A stretch of DNA of 45,355 nucleotides from an uncultured Pelagibacteraceae bacterium (GCA_902519945.1 CABYLY010000002.1:1-45355); one strand, 5' to 3'; counted from the stretch's first letter, positions 1 to 9,114 are shown. Notes: generated by a model not told the origin, from the letters alone. Translations and numbers: made by a program.

Positions 1-227
1 AGAAAATACTTGAAGAGTATATAAAAATTAAAAAACAGAATAAGTCAAAAAATGTTGTGATTGGGTTCGGTATAACAGAGAAAACTATAAATTCCTTAAA
101 AAAAGCAGATGGGCTTGTTGTGGGAAGCGCAATTTGTAAAGTAATCACTAGCTCAATAAAAAGAAGACAAAATGCTGTCACAAATGTTACTAATGTAGTA
201 AGGAGATTAAAAAATAAAATTAAATGA
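1..227 (+). CDS. trpA: Tryptophan synthase alpha subunit, C-terminal end (partial)
   Basis: The gene enters from the left edge; only its last 74 codons are present, read in the frame starting at base 3 and ending in TGA at 225-227. The tail contains VVIGFGI, then ADGLVVGSAICK, which matches the phosphate-binding glycine strands (beta-7/beta-8) of TrpA. TrpA cleaves indole-3-glycerol phosphate to indole and passes it to TrpB. The stop overlaps the accD start (ATGA, 224-227), so the two are probably translationally coupled. The order trpA-accD-folC is conserved in alphaproteobacteria and supports the call. The rest of the gene lies outside the window. Confidence 0.9.
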   Translation, partial: KILEEYIKIKKQNKSKNVVIGFGITEKTINSLKKADGLVVGSAICKVITSSIKRRQNAVTNVTNVVRRLKNKIK

Positions 228-1150
228 ATTGGATTACAAAAATAATTAAAGCAGGTGAAAAAATTAAAACTGCAATTCATAAAAGAGCTTCGAAAGAAGA
301 TATTGCAAACAGCGATTGGACTTCCTGCTGTAAAGGGCCGATCTTAAAAAAAGATTTAGAGGAAAATCTTTGGGTTTGTCCTGACTGCAATAAACATCAT
401 AGAATAAAACCAAAACAAAGATTTGATATTTTATTTGGAAAAGATAATTATGAAATATTTAAAACACCTATCCCAAAAGATGATCCATTAAATTGGACAG
501 ACTCAAAATCTTATAAAGACAGATTAAAATCTGCCAGAAAAAAAACTGGTATGGACTGTGGGATGATGGTTACGAGTGGTGTGATTAATGATGTTAAGAT
601 TACTGCAGTTGCCTCTGATTTTGATTTTTTGGGAGCATCAATGGCCGCTGCTGAGGGAGAAGCTTTTCTATATGGTATTCAGCATGCAATCGAAAATAAA
701 ACTCCATTTTTATGTATAAGCGCTGGGGGTGGAATGAGAATGATGGAAAGTTTAATTTCATTATCTCAGATGACAAGAACTACATTAGCAATCAATGAAC
801 TTAAAAAAAATAATCTTCCTTATCTTGTTTGTATTACAGATCCAACTGCTGGAGGTATTACAGCTTCATATGCAATGTTGGGTGATATTCACATAGCTGA
901 GCCAGGAGCATTAATTGCATTCGCTGGTGCAAGAGTTATACAAGGAACGGTTAAAGAAGAATTGCCAGAAGGTTTTCAAAAAAGTGAATATGTAGAAAAA
1001 ACTGGTTTTGTTGATTTAATTGTTGAAAGAAAAGATCTTACTAAAAAAATTGGAACTCTATTATCAATATTGTTGAAGAAAAATTCTGCTATAGGCACTG
1101 AACAAGATGAAACTACAGAAAATACTCAGTCGCTTTCTAAAATTGCATAA
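224..1150 (+). CDS. accD: Acetyl-CoA carboxylase, carboxyltransferase beta subunit
   Basis: AccD forms, with AccA, the carboxyltransferase that moves CO2 from carboxybiotin to acetyl-CoA to make malonyl-CoA for fatty-acid synthesis. The protein has 308 residues, normal for the family. An N-terminal zinc-ribbon region is followed by the crotonase-like carboxyltransferase fold, with SAGGGMRMMESL and the TDPTAGGITASYAMLGD oxyanion/CoA region clearly visible. The zinc cysteines are odd: C52-P-D-C55 is intact, but the first pair is adjacent (C35-C36) rather than CxxC. C36 keeps the canonical 15-residue spacing to C52. ATG overlaps the trpA stop by 4 bases, and the 3' end overlaps folC by 44 bases in another frame. 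Confidence 0.95.
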   Translation: MNWITKIIKAGEKIKTAIHKRASKEDIANSDWTSCCKGPILKKDLEENLWVCPDCNKHHRIKPKQRFDILFGKDNYEIFKTPIPKDDPLNWTDSKSYKDRLKSARKKTGMDCGMMVTSGVINDVKITAVASDFDFLGASMAAAEGEAFLYGIQHAIENKTPFLCISAGGGMRMMESLISLSQMTRTTLAINELKKNNLPYLVCITDPTAGGITASYAMLGDIHIAEPGALIAFAGARVIQGTVKEELPEGFQKSEYVEKTGFVDLIVERKDLTKKIGTLLSILLKKNSAIGTEQDETTENTQSLSKIA

Positions 1151-2372
1151 AAAAGAAATTGATCTAAGCTTAGATCGAATTATTCACCTTTGTGAAAAAC
1201 TGGGTAATCCTCAGGATAAAATCAAAGCCATCAGTATTGTTGGGACTAATGGTAAAAACTCCACAATTCAAGCTTGTTATTCGATTTTAAAGGAAGCAGG
1301 AATTAAGTGTAATGTTTATACCAGTCCTCATATTCAAAAAATAAATGAAAGATTTATTTTTAACAACCAACAACTTGAAGATAATGAACTGGCTTCTTTA
1401 TTTGAAGAGGTAGAGAGAGTAAATGATAATAAATCAATAACATTCTTTGAAATTTTGACTGCATGTTTTTTTCATAAAGCTGCACAATATCCTAATAATC
1501 TAAATTTAATTGAGGCGGGTTTATTTCATAGATTTGATGCAACAAATGTTTTAAAGGATAATCTTGCGAGTATTGTAACTTCTATATCAAAGGACCATTT
1601 AGACTGGCTTCCAGAAAATGAGAGAACAATTGATAAGATTATTTTTGAAAAAACATCAAATCTTTTAAATTCAAATGTTATTGTTGCAAAACAATATCCT
1701 ATTTCAACATTAGAAAAAATAAAAAAAACTATTCATCAAAATAAATCTAATAAGTATTATTTTAATGATGATTTTTCATTTTCAAATGGAGAAAATGAAT
1801 TCTTTTATTATGAAGATAAATTTGGTGGATTAAAACTACCAAAGCCAAATGTTTTAGGTCAATTTCAACAGGAAAATATTTCAACAGCTATTGCAACCTT
1901 AAGAATTTTAGATCTGGGTATTAAAGATCATCATATAAAAAAAGGTATTCAAAAAATTGACAATCTTGCACGACTTCAAAAAATTGAGTCAGGTAAATTA
2001 AAAGATTTAGTTAAAGACAATCTTTTTTTAATATCTGGAGACCATAATGAAGACGGAGCAAGAGTATTGAATGAATATTTAAAAAGCCTAAATTGTAAAA
2101 AACATGTCATTATTGGTATGATGGATAATAAAGAACATGAAAAATATATTAACCACTTTAAAGATATTGCCTCAATAACAACTGTGGATATTAAAAACCA
2201 ACCAAATGCAATTAGTGGACTTAAATTAAAACAAAAATTTAAAAATATCCCAAATGTAAATTACAAAGAAAGTATTGAAGATGCAATCAAGAGCATAAAT
2301 CTTAATCAGGGAGATCTTCTACTTATAACTGGATCATTATATCTTTGTTCTGAAGTTTTGAATTTAAATTAG
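1107..2372 (+). CDS. folC: Bifunctional folylpolyglutamate synthase / dihydrofolate synthase
   Basis: A Mur-ligase-type enzyme of 421 residues that adds glutamate to dihydropteroate and to reduced folates. The N-terminal EIDLSLDRI segment and the LGNP turn are typical of alphaproteobacterial FolC. The P-loop reads GTNGKNST (residues 46-53), where the usual form is GTNGKGST. The second metal/ATP loop, TSISKDHLDWL, is present, as is a C-terminal GSLYLCSEVL typical of the family. The ATG at 1107 lies inside the 3' end of accD, but the N-terminal homology starts immediately after it, so this start looks right. The stop overlaps the convergent trxA stop by 4 bases. Confidence 0.93.
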   Translation: MKLQKILSRFLKLHKKEIDLSLDRIIHLCEKLGNPQDKIKAISIVGTNGKNSTIQACYSILKEAGIKCNVYTSPHIQKINERFIFNNQQLEDNELASLFEEVERVNDNKSITFFEILTACFFHKAAQYPNNLNLIEAGLFHRFDATNVLKDNLASIVTSISKDHLDWLPENERTIDKIIFEKTSNLLNSNVIVAKQYPISTLEKIKKTIHQNKSNKYYFNDDFSFSNGENEFFYYEDKFGGLKLPKPNVLGQFQQENISTAIATLRILDLGIKDHHIKKGIQKIDNLARLQKIESGKLKDLVKDNLFLISGDHNEDGARVLNEYLKSLNCKKHVIIGMMDNKEHEKYINHFKDIASITTVDIKNQPNAISGLKLKQKFKNIPNVNYKESIEDAIKSINLNQGDLLLITGSLYLCSEVLNLN

Positions 2373-2686
2373 ATATTTTTTTCTAAAAATTCTTTCATGT
2401 GACTTTCGGGTACACCGCCAACTTTTCTATCCACTTCTACACCTTTTTTATAGATAATTACAGTTGGCACACCTCTTATTCCAGCAGCACTCCCTGTATT
2501 TATTCCACCTTCTTCAATATCAGCGTAATAAAATCCTGCTTTATCTTTATACTCAATAGCGAGTTTATCCATAATTGGTTTTAGGGCTTTACATGGTCCA
2601 CACCACGCAGCCGAAAATTGAATTACAGAAATGTCTTCATTTTTAATTTTGTTATCAAAATCTTCGTCTTTAAAATCCGTTAGCAT
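2369..2686 (-). CDS. trxA: Thioredoxin
   Basis: A single thioredoxin fold of 105 residues with the redox active site WCGPCK preceded by FSAAW, and the cis-proline region GVPTVIIYKKG. It reduces protein disulfides in the cytoplasm using thioredoxin reductase. The family usually runs 105-110 residues, so this is full length. It ends 4 bases inside folC (convergent) and is the first gene of a minus-strand block. No strong Shine-Dalgarno is evident. Whether it is the main thioredoxin or a paralogue cannot be decided from one window. The second half of the protein is somewhat divergent (GINTGSAAGIRGVP). Confidence 0.92.
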   Translation of the reverse strand: MLTDFKDEDFDNKIKNEDISVIQFSAAWCGPCKALKPIMDKLAIEYKDKAGFYYADIEEGGINTGSAAGIRGVPTVIIYKKGVEVDRKVGGVPESHMKEFLEKNI

Positions 2687-2720
2687 ACGATCTTTCTATA
2701 ATTTACCAATACAAAGTCAA

Positions 2721-4157
2721 CTATGCAATTTCATATTTTTTTTCAATTGACATTATAAATTTGTTTATTTCATCTAATTTTTTTAGTTCTTCTTCATCAT
2801 CTCTGTTGGAGGCTTGATCTCTTAAATAGTCAATTTCAGAATAAGCCATATTAACAGTTTGCCACTTTTCTTTATTTTTGCTCAAAATTCTTCTAGCAAT
2901 TTCACTTTTAATATTTTTATAAAGATCAGGTGGTAAAATTTGTGGTGCCTCTTGATAAATAATTTTTTGGCCAAACCAGCTACATCTTTTATCTGTAAAC
3001 TTATCTAATAGTCTCAATTTATCTTCCCAAGTTGAACTATGCCAAGTTTTGAATAATGCAGTATCTTTATTTGGAACAAATTTTTCATAAAGAGTTTCCT
3101 CCGGTAATAAATCTTCTTGAGTTTTTGTTTGTTCCTTTTCCTCTGCAGCTTCTCTATTAATAATTTGAATATTTTTACAAAAATTTTCATTATCCCTAAC
3201 AAGTTTAGCCCTTTTTTGAATTGTTGCTAAATCTAAATCTGAATAAGGTTTTTGTTTAAGAGCGAATTGTTTATCTAAAATTACTGGAGCTTTATTAGTT
3301 TTTAAAACTCTTGTAGCCTTAGGACTATATTTTTTTAATACATCTCGTAATTGATTTACTGATAAATTTAATAATGGTTCTGGATCTCGTCTTAAATCCC
3401 AAACATATCCCCACGATGCGTAGGATGGATGAAAACAATGATTTGGATGTAGTGTGCTAGTGAGATACATCATATTTCTACCCTTCACATTTTCAAAAAT
3501 AGAATATATGCCTTCATTTTTTAAAAACGTTTCTACGCTTGTTTTAGTTGATGTTTTTAAAAACGTTTCCCAATTTTCTTTATGTTTATCTTTAATAATT
3601 CGAAGTACTTTCAATGAATTTTGAGCATCAACGTAGGCAGTGTGGCTTGCTGAAGTGTCAAAACCCTGCATCCTTGATAAAGATTCTAATGCAAGGCTAG
3701 GGTTACCTGCTTCCGTCAATTCTGTTTTTAAAGTTTCAGAATTTAAGGTTTGAGCTGCCCTGGCTATGTGTAAACCATCATGTTCACTATTAGGCGATGA
3801 GTGAGTAGCGTAAGGATAGCGATTGCCCTTAAAAAAATTAAAGTGAAACATTCTCCGGTCAAAATTTAGATTTGACCAACCCATAAACATTGCTGGAGCA
3901 CATTTAGAGAAAAAGTTTTCAACAGCACCTAAAAAGTCATAATGTGAATAATTGCCTTTAGTTAATAAATCAATACTAGTCGAATTTACTAGCAACGCTT
4001 TTGCACTGGGTACTTCTCCCTCTGGCATTCGCCCTCTGATATTTAGTTTGCCAATTTCTTTTAAATTTTTATCAACTACAACAGCTCCAACTTCAATTAT
4101 GGATCCCCATATTGTTGAGTTTGTTGTCTCTGTATCGTAAATTACAATTTTATCCAT
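2721..4157 (-). CDS. sbcB: Exodeoxyribonuclease I (DEDDh 3'-5' ssDNA exonuclease)
   Basis: ExoI degrades single-stranded DNA 3' to 5' and acts in mismatch repair and recombination. The length, 478 residues, matches E. coli ExoI (475). The DEDDh catalytic set is visible: D8 and E10 in YDTET, D100 in NLNFDRRMF, and H172/D177 in SHTAYVDAQ. The PSAKALLVN segment and the helical C-terminal region around LPPDLYKNIKSEI also fit ExoI. It is followed closely on the same strand by a PD-(D/E)XK exonuclease and preceded by trxA. With rmuC, three DNA-end-processing genes lie in a row here. Confidence 0.88.
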   Translation of the reverse strand: MDKIVIYDTETTNSTIWGSIIEVGAVVVDKNLKEIGKLNIRGRMPEGEVPSAKALLVNSTSIDLLTKGNYSHYDFLGAVENFFSKCAPAMFMGWSNLNFDRRMFHFNFFKGNRYPYATHSSPNSEHDGLHIARAAQTLNSETLKTELTEAGNPSLALESLSRMQGFDTSASHTAYVDAQNSLKVLRIIKDKHKENWETFLKTSTKTSVETFLKNEGIYSIFENVKGRNMMYLTSTLHPNHCFHPSYASWGYVWDLRRDPEPLLNLSVNQLRDVLKKYSPKATRVLKTNKAPVILDKQFALKQKPYSDLDLATIQKRAKLVRDNENFCKNIQIINREAAEEKEQTKTQEDLLPEETLYEKFVPNKDTALFKTWHSSTWEDKLRLLDKFTDKRCSWFGQKIIYQEAPQILPPDLYKNIKSEIARRILSKNKEKWQTVNMAYSEIDYLRDQASNRDDEEELKKLDEINKFIMSIEKKYEIA

Positions 4158-4163
4158 TTTTTA

Positions 4164-4850
4164 TTAAACCAAATTATTCATCTCATTAAATTTTTTTAAT
4201 CTACCTAAAAACAAATTTTGATATGTTATCAGTTCCGGCCCTTGAATTTTAAATTCTTGAAATAAATTATCTACTGTACAAACTAAAATAATACATGCAT
4301 TGATATTTGAATTATAAACAACATTATGTGCTAAAGAGTAAGCCGCAGTTTGTAAAAACCAAGAATCTATGTACTCAATTTTTTTTGGTTTGTTGGACTG
4401 CTTAAAATCAATTATCGTTTCTTTTCCTTCATAAACACCAACGCAATCTGCCGTACCTGCATATCTCTCCGGGTAATGCATAGTGCACTCCACACCATAT
4501 ATTTCCTCTAATCTATTTGTTAAACCTTTATCAATTATTTCTTTTGCCATTTTTTTATATTGCTCATTATCTTCAAAAAAACTTAAATTTTCTCTTCCCA
4601 AAAGAAAAGACTCTAAATAGCTGTGCATCTGAGAACCTCTACTACTGGCTGCTTTTGTAATAGCCTCAGCTTCTTTATGGCCAGTTCTCTCTTTCCAGTT
4701 AGCTAAAGCTGCTTTATCTTCCTCGGACTTTGTTGCATCAAGTATTGATGTTACACTAGGTAATTTAGCTTCTCCTAATACGTATCTTCTTATTCCATCT
4801 TCTGTTGCTCTTGAACTTGTAGGATAGTCATATTTTTTGTTCCAACGCAT
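4164..4850 (-). CDS. PD-(D/E)XK exonuclease, MGME1 / phage-exonuclease-like
   Basis: A 228-residue nuclease. Visible motifs are H76 in RGSQMHSYLE, G132-T-A-D135, the D148-F-K150 of the PD-(D/E)XK core, and Q167-x-x-A-Y. These are the hallmarks of the family containing mitochondrial MGME1 and phage single-strand exonucleases. The N-terminal LPSVTSILDATKSEEDKAAL segment also matches phage-type members. An in-frame ATG 78 bases upstream (4928) would add 26 residues and overlap rmuC by 41 bases; I prefer the ATG at 4850 because family similarity begins there. It probably acts on single-stranded or flap DNA ends alongside its neighbours ExoI and RmuC. The substrate is inferred. Confidence 0.72.
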   Translation of the reverse strand: MRWNKKYDYPTSSRATEDGIRRYVLGEAKLPSVTSILDATKSEEDKAALANWKERTGHKEAEAITKAASSRGSQMHSYLESFLLGRENLSFFEDNEQYKKMAKEIIDKGLTNRLEEIYGVECTMHYPERYAGTADCVGVYEGKETIIDFKQSNKPKKIEYIDSWFLQTAAYSLAHNVVYNSNINACIILVCTVDNLFQEFKIQGPELITYQNLFLGRLKKFNEMNNLV

Positions 4851-4887
4851 GTGATTTCTTATAGTCGGTATTATCTGAAAAAAGAAA

Positions 4888-5985
4888 TTATTTTTTGACT
4901 TGTTTATTTCTTTCAACAAAACTCTCAACGTTCTCTGTTAGAACAGCTTTTTCAACTTGCTCGGGATCTTTTATATTTTCTAAAGTTCTAGTAATTGATC
5001 TTGCATCTTTTCCAAAACTATCAACAACTGTCATGGCCTCTTCAAGTTTTTTTCTTAATTTATAAATATTATCAAAATGACTAGAAAATCTTGTGCTTAT
5101 AGTTTTTAAATGATCATAGATCTCTGTTGCGTGTTTTGAAATTTTAAGAGACTGAAAGCCCATGTGTAAAGACTGTAAATAAGCTGAAAGAGTATTTGGG
5201 CCACAAATTACTATTTTATATTTTTTCATCAATTCTTGAGTTAATAGCTCTTTAGTGCTTGGATCTTGATACTCAGTTAATTCTTTATAAAGACTTTCTG
5301 TAGGAGCGTACACTATTGCAAAATTTGAGGTTTTAGGAGGAACAATATATTTCTCCATGACACTTTTTGCTTTAGCCTTAAATGCACTTGCTAATTTTGT
5401 TCTAGCATCAGCAACTGCCTTCTTATCATCTGCATCATATGCATCAGTGATTGCCTTAAATTTTTCTACTGGAAAATGAGAGTCTACCGGAACCAAAACA
5501 TCTCCTTGAAGCTTGATTGCAAATTCTACGTTTTCACTTGTATCTTCTTTCATTTTGACATTGGTCATAAATTGAGATGCCGGTAATAAATCCTTGATTA
5601 AAGCATCCAAAGAATATTCAGCTAAGGTTCCATACTTTTTAACCCCTGCTAAAATTTTAGTAATCCCCTCTTGACTTTGATTTAATAACTGCACTTGTTG
5701 ATTAAAATTCCCAACTTTCTCGTCAACTTTGGTAAGTGCCTCAGTCATATCCTTTGTAACTCCAGTTGATAAAGAATTAAATGAGGTAGACATCGAACTC
5801 AGAGATGTATTTATTGTAGAATTAAGGCTGTCTTTTAATCTTACTATTTCAGCATTTAAATTGGCTAATTCCTCAGCTTCTTTATTCTCACTTTCATCTT
5901 TAGGTTTTGACCTCAAATTTAAGTATAAAATACCTAAAGTTGCACTAAGCAATAAAACTAAGATAATTAAAAGAATCATGTCCAT
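4888..5985 (-). CDS. rmuC: DNA recombination protein RmuC
   Basis: 365 residues. An N-terminal membrane anchor (about residues 3-23) is followed by a charged coiled-coil (about 35-110) and the RmuC nuclease-like domain. That domain is marked by KKYGTLAEYSLDALIKDLLP, the VPVDSHFPVEKF segment and the VICGPNTLSAYL segment. RmuC limits inversions at short inverted repeats and is thought to be a membrane-tethered endonuclease of the restriction-endonuclease fold. The gene reads away from the 6069 ATPase gene, sharing an 83-base intergenic region with an inverted repeat. Its 3' end is 37 bases from the chosen start of the next nuclease. Confidence 0.9.
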   Translation of the reverse strand: MDMILLIILVLLLSATLGILYLNLRSKPKDESENKEAEELANLNAEIVRLKDSLNSTINTSLSSMSTSFNSLSTGVTKDMTEALTKVDEKVGNFNQQVQLLNQSQEGITKILAGVKKYGTLAEYSLDALIKDLLPASQFMTNVKMKEDTSENVEFAIKLQGDVLVPVDSHFPVEKFKAITDAYDADDKKAVADARTKLASAFKAKAKSVMEKYIVPPKTSNFAIVYAPTESLYKELTEYQDPSTKELLTQELMKKYKIVICGPNTLSAYLQSLHMGFQSLKISKHATEIYDHLKTISTRFSSHFDNIYKLRKKLEEAMTVVDSFGKDARSITRTLENIKDPEQVEKAVLTENVESFVERNKQVKK

Positions 5986-5991
5986 AACATC

Positions 5992-6063
5992 AAAGATATA
6001 CGTGATTATTCAAATATCAAATATAATTCAAAATTGATTAATAGAATCTCAACGTATATCTTT
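5992..6063. promoter_or_regulatory. Inverted repeat between divergent rmuC and ATPase genes
   Basis: AAAGATATACGT at 5992-6003 is perfectly repeated in inverse orientation as ACGTATATCTTT at 6052-6063. The arms lie 48 bases apart inside the divergent intergenic region. Each arm sits just upstream of a start codon: rmuC at 5985 and the ATPase gene at 6069. The arrangement suggests either two mirror-image promoter/leader elements or an operator for one dimeric regulator controlling both genes. A hairpin is less likely given the long spacer. Function is inferred; only the dyad itself is seen. Confidence 0.45.
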
Positions 6064-6068
6064 AAGAT

Positions 6069-8096
6069 ATGAAAAAAAAGAAAACTATTAAAAGAACTAA
6101 AGATATTTTACCTAGAATTTTCATATCAAAAGCAAAAATTAGTAATTTAAAAGCTTTTAGAGGAGAAAATGATATCAAATTTGCTCCTATGATAAATCTT
6201 ATTTTCGGAAAAAATAGTTCTGGGAAAAGTACAATTAATCAGGCTCTTAGATTATTTAGACAAAGTTATGGTTTTGATAAATTAACTCCTTTTAATTATG
6301 AGTCACCCACTGATCTAAGAGGGAAAGGTGGTTTAGATATTGATGTTGGTTATGCAGGAATTGTAAATAATGGTGATCTTAATGCTAAAATATCTCTTGG
6401 AGTTGAAACTGGAATTTATCAAAATCATGTTGATAAAATTTTAGAAAGTAAAAGATCCTTAAATTACACATTTCAATTTAAGAAAAATTTTTATACTGGA
6501 AAAAATTTAGTTAAGGAAAGAACTATTTTAAGTAAAATTAATTACTCAAATAAAGATGGTGAAATTACTATAAATTTACCAAAATATAAATTTTTTGAAG
6601 ATAAAAGTGATTTAGGTAAAGCAATAAGACAAGGGCAGAGATTTCACTCGGGAGATTATTTTATTAGACAAAGATCACAAAAATTTTTAGATGACTCAAT
6701 TTATAAAAGTGTCTATCATCCATACTATTATACAACAGAATTTAAGACAGAAAACATAAAGATTAAAGCAATAGAGGAATTTTTTTTAGAAATAAAAAAA
6801 GCAAATTTAAATAAAATTTTTTACGAATTTTATCAAGAATTTTTAAAATATTTATATAAAAAAAAAAAATCACTTAAAGCTGAATTAAAAAAGAAAAATA
6901 AGAAAAATAAGAAGGATGAACTTTTTATATATGAAGGTTTTATGTCTCATAGAAAATCTATGGAACCTTTAGGGAGGGAAGTACAGAAAATTAGAAAAGA
7001 ATGTAAAGGAAATTTATCTAAACAGTTATCTGCTTTCAAAAAAATACAAGATACATTGTTTAAGGTTTATGATGATCAATTTATTGATTTTGACGAAGAT
7101 TTAAATGATCTAATAGCACTAACAAAAGAATTAGAAAATGACATTAAAAAATTGATTAATTTTTTTAAAAAGAAAACATTTTCTAAAAAAGAGTTTATTA
7201 ATTTTTTTACTAAAGATATATGCGCCAAATCAAAAGAAACTATTTTTTTTAATGGTTATTTCATGACTTTACCCAATATTAAAAATAAAAAACGTAATCA
7301 ATTTAGAGAGCAAAAAGGTGAGAATCTTTTAATAAATATCTTAAGCTTTTTGATATCATCACATCCTGAGGAATTTCGAGAAGTAAATATATTTAATGGA
7401 TACCATAATAGATTTGGTGGAGGAAGATCTGCAGTAATGGCAAATGTTAAAAAGGCAATGGATAAATTTTTAGTTGCTCCTGGACTTAGACAAATACCAA
7501 AAAGATACTTCGTTAAAGGTCTTCAGACAGATTACGTAGGGCCCTCAGCTGAAAATCTAGGAGAATTATTGGCCAATCCTGAAATTAACAAAGCAACTAA
7601 TAAATGGTTTGAAAAACTAGAAATTCCTTACAAAGTTGATATTCAAAAATCAGGAAATTATTATGAAATAATATTTCTTCCTAAAAATGCTAAGATTAAA
7701 ATTTCAAGTATGCACGTTGGTTTAGGTTACCCTTTAATTCTCCCTTTTATAGTTCAGTGTATAATAGCAAAAAATAAGATTATTTTAATTGAGGAACCGG
7801 AAGTACATCTCCACCCTAAAATTGAAGCAGATTTAGCTGATTTAATTGTAGAGTCCTCGACATTAAGAAATAATCAATTTATAATTGAAACTCATAGTGA
7901 AGATTTTTTATTAAGAATTCTAAGATCTATTAGAAAAGAAAATTTAAAACCAGAACATGTTTCGGTAAATTATATTACCCCTGACGATAAAAATGGTTCA
8001 AAAGTAAATAAAATTAATATTAATAAATTTGGTCAATATACAACTCCTTGGCATGATAATTTATTTGCAGAGAGAAGAAGAGAATTTGTTAATTAA
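6069..8096 (+). CDS. ABC/OLD-type AAA ATPase, putative defence sensor
   Basis: 675 residues. The Walker A motif FGKNSSGKST lies near residues 46-55, right after an SMC/RecF-like N-terminal strand (ISNLKAFRG...IKFAPMINLI). A long lysine-rich, probably helical insert covers about 235-400. Near the C-terminus are Walker B ILIEEPEVHLHP (about 572-583) and the ETHSEDF histidine-switch (about 608-614). This is the layout of stand-alone AAA ATPases used as sensors in two-gene phage-defence systems. No TOPRIM domain follows, so it is not a full OLD nuclease. The stop is one base before the ATG of the next gene, so the two form one transcription unit. The exact family cannot be fixed without profile searches. 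Confidence 0.7.
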   Translation: MKKKKTIKRTKDILPRIFISKAKISNLKAFRGENDIKFAPMINLIFGKNSSGKSTINQALRLFRQSYGFDKLTPFNYESPTDLRGKGGLDIDVGYAGIVNNGDLNAKISLGVETGIYQNHVDKILESKRSLNYTFQFKKNFYTGKNLVKERTILSKINYSNKDGEITINLPKYKFFEDKSDLGKAIRQGQRFHSGDYFIRQRSQKFLDDSIYKSVYHPYYYTTEFKTENIKIKAIEEFFLEIKKANLNKIFYEFYQEFLKYLYKKKKSLKAELKKKNKKNKKDELFIYEGFMSHRKSMEPLGREVQKIRKECKGNLSKQLSAFKKIQDTLFKVYDDQFIDFDEDLNDLIALTKELENDIKKLINFFKKKTFSKKEFINFFTKDICAKSKETIFFNGYFMTLPNIKNKKRNQFREQKGENLLINILSFLISSHPEEFREVNIFNGYHNRFGGGRSAVMANVKKAMDKFLVAPGLRQIPKRYFVKGLQTDYVGPSAENLGELLANPEINKATNKWFEKLEIPYKVDIQKSGNYYEIIFLPKNAKIKISSMHVGLGYPLILPFIVQCIIAKNKIILIEEPEVHLHPKIEADLADLIVESSTLRNNQFIIETHSEDFLLRILRSIRKENLKPEHVSVNYITPDDKNGSKVNKININKFGQYTTPWHDNLFAERRREFVN

Positions 8097-8097
8097 A

Positions 8098-9114
8098 ATG
8101 ATTTATACCTATTTATTTACAGATAAATTTTTCAATGATTGGCGCTCTAATATAAATACAGAACAATCACAAGTAATTTATGATTTTTTTAAAGAAAAAT
8201 TTCAGAACAAGGAAAATATTTTTTATTGTGGTAAAGAAGATATATTAAATAAAGTTCATGGTTTATCTGGTCCAAATTCTCATTTAATAGATTTCTTCCT
8301 AACAGAATTTATTAGTAGTGGATGTAAATCTATATTCTCTAATAAAGAAAAAATCGCAGATTTTATATTTTGCGGAAATAATGAGTACATTTCGGAAATC
8401 CCTTTCTCAATTACATGTCATGACATAATAAATAATAAAAATTTAAAAAAAACGATAAAAGAAAAAACTGAGGATTTATGGAGTAATAGAAAAGGTAAAG
8501 AAGATCTCATTTTTAAATTAGATAAAATGTTAAAACTTAGTAAATCAGTATTTTTTGTAGATAGGCATGTTCCAGGTGTTGTTGTAGATCAAAACAAAAA
8601 ACAAATTAATCAATGGAATAAAAGTTTAAAATTTTTCAATACTTTACTATCAAAATCAAAAACCAAAAGTTTTTTTATAAGCGCTATTAAAAATGAGTAT
8701 TTAACAAGATATAAGAATAAATCGAATATAATTGATTTTGAACCACATCAAAAATTAAAAGAGGATTTGCGTAATTTTTACAAAGTTTTAGAGACTGTTA
8801 AGACAATAGTTATGGTCAAAGACCAAGACGCATTTTACAGTGGGTTACATGATAGATTTATTTTTTTCTTCTTTGACAATAATCATGTTTTGGAAAAAGC
8901 TCTTAGAGACAGAACATTACTAATTGTAGAGGTGTCACAAGGATTAAATATTTTAGATGGCAAAGGAAAAACAACCCTTCCTAGAAGATTAACTAGACAG
9001 ACTACTGAAAGTTGTAAAGAAATTGTCGAAGAATGGGCAAAAAACGTTGAAAACAAACCTCTTTTTGACAAATTTATAGCCGGGGAAGATATAATAGAGA
9101 AAAAAGTATCTTAG
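8098..9114 (+). CDS. Putative PLD-like (MIT_C-type) effector partner of the ATPase
   Basis: 338 residues from the ATG at 8098; an earlier in-frame ATG at 8029 lies inside the ATPase gene and is unlikely. I do not recognise the full-length protein. Two motifs stand out: KSVFFVDRHVPG (149-160) and GLHDRFIFFFFD (249-260), followed by LIVEVSQGLNIL (275-286). The pattern of a hydrophobic strand with VDRH, then HDR, then a QGLN-type turn resembles the degenerate phospholipase-D-like domain at the C-terminus of MIT proteins (MIT_C). Similar domains occur with ATPases in bacterial conflict systems. No signal peptide or clear membrane segment is seen. Role as effector is inferred from gene pairing. 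Confidence 0.5.
   Translation: MIYTYLFTDKFFNDWRSNINTEQSQVIYDFFKEKFQNKENIFYCGKEDILNKVHGLSGPNSHLIDFFLTEFISSGCKSIFSNKEKIADFIFCGNNEYISEIPFSITCHDIINNKNLKKTIKEKTEDLWSNRKGKEDLIFKLDKMLKLSKSVFFVDRHVPGVVVDQNKKQINQWNKSLKFFNTLLSKSKTKSFFISAIKNEYLTRYKNKSNIIDFEPHQKLKEDLRNFYKVLETVKTIVMVKDQDAFYSGLHDRFIFFFFDNNHVLEKALRDRTLLIVEVSQGLNILDGKGKTTLPRRLTRQTTESCKEIVEEWAKNVENKPLFDKFIAGEDIIEKKVS

Noticed and set aside
8029-8097. Upstream start for the PLD-like gene
   Set aside because: It overlaps the end of the ATPase gene; the ATG at 8098, one base after the ATPase stop, fits operon spacing better.
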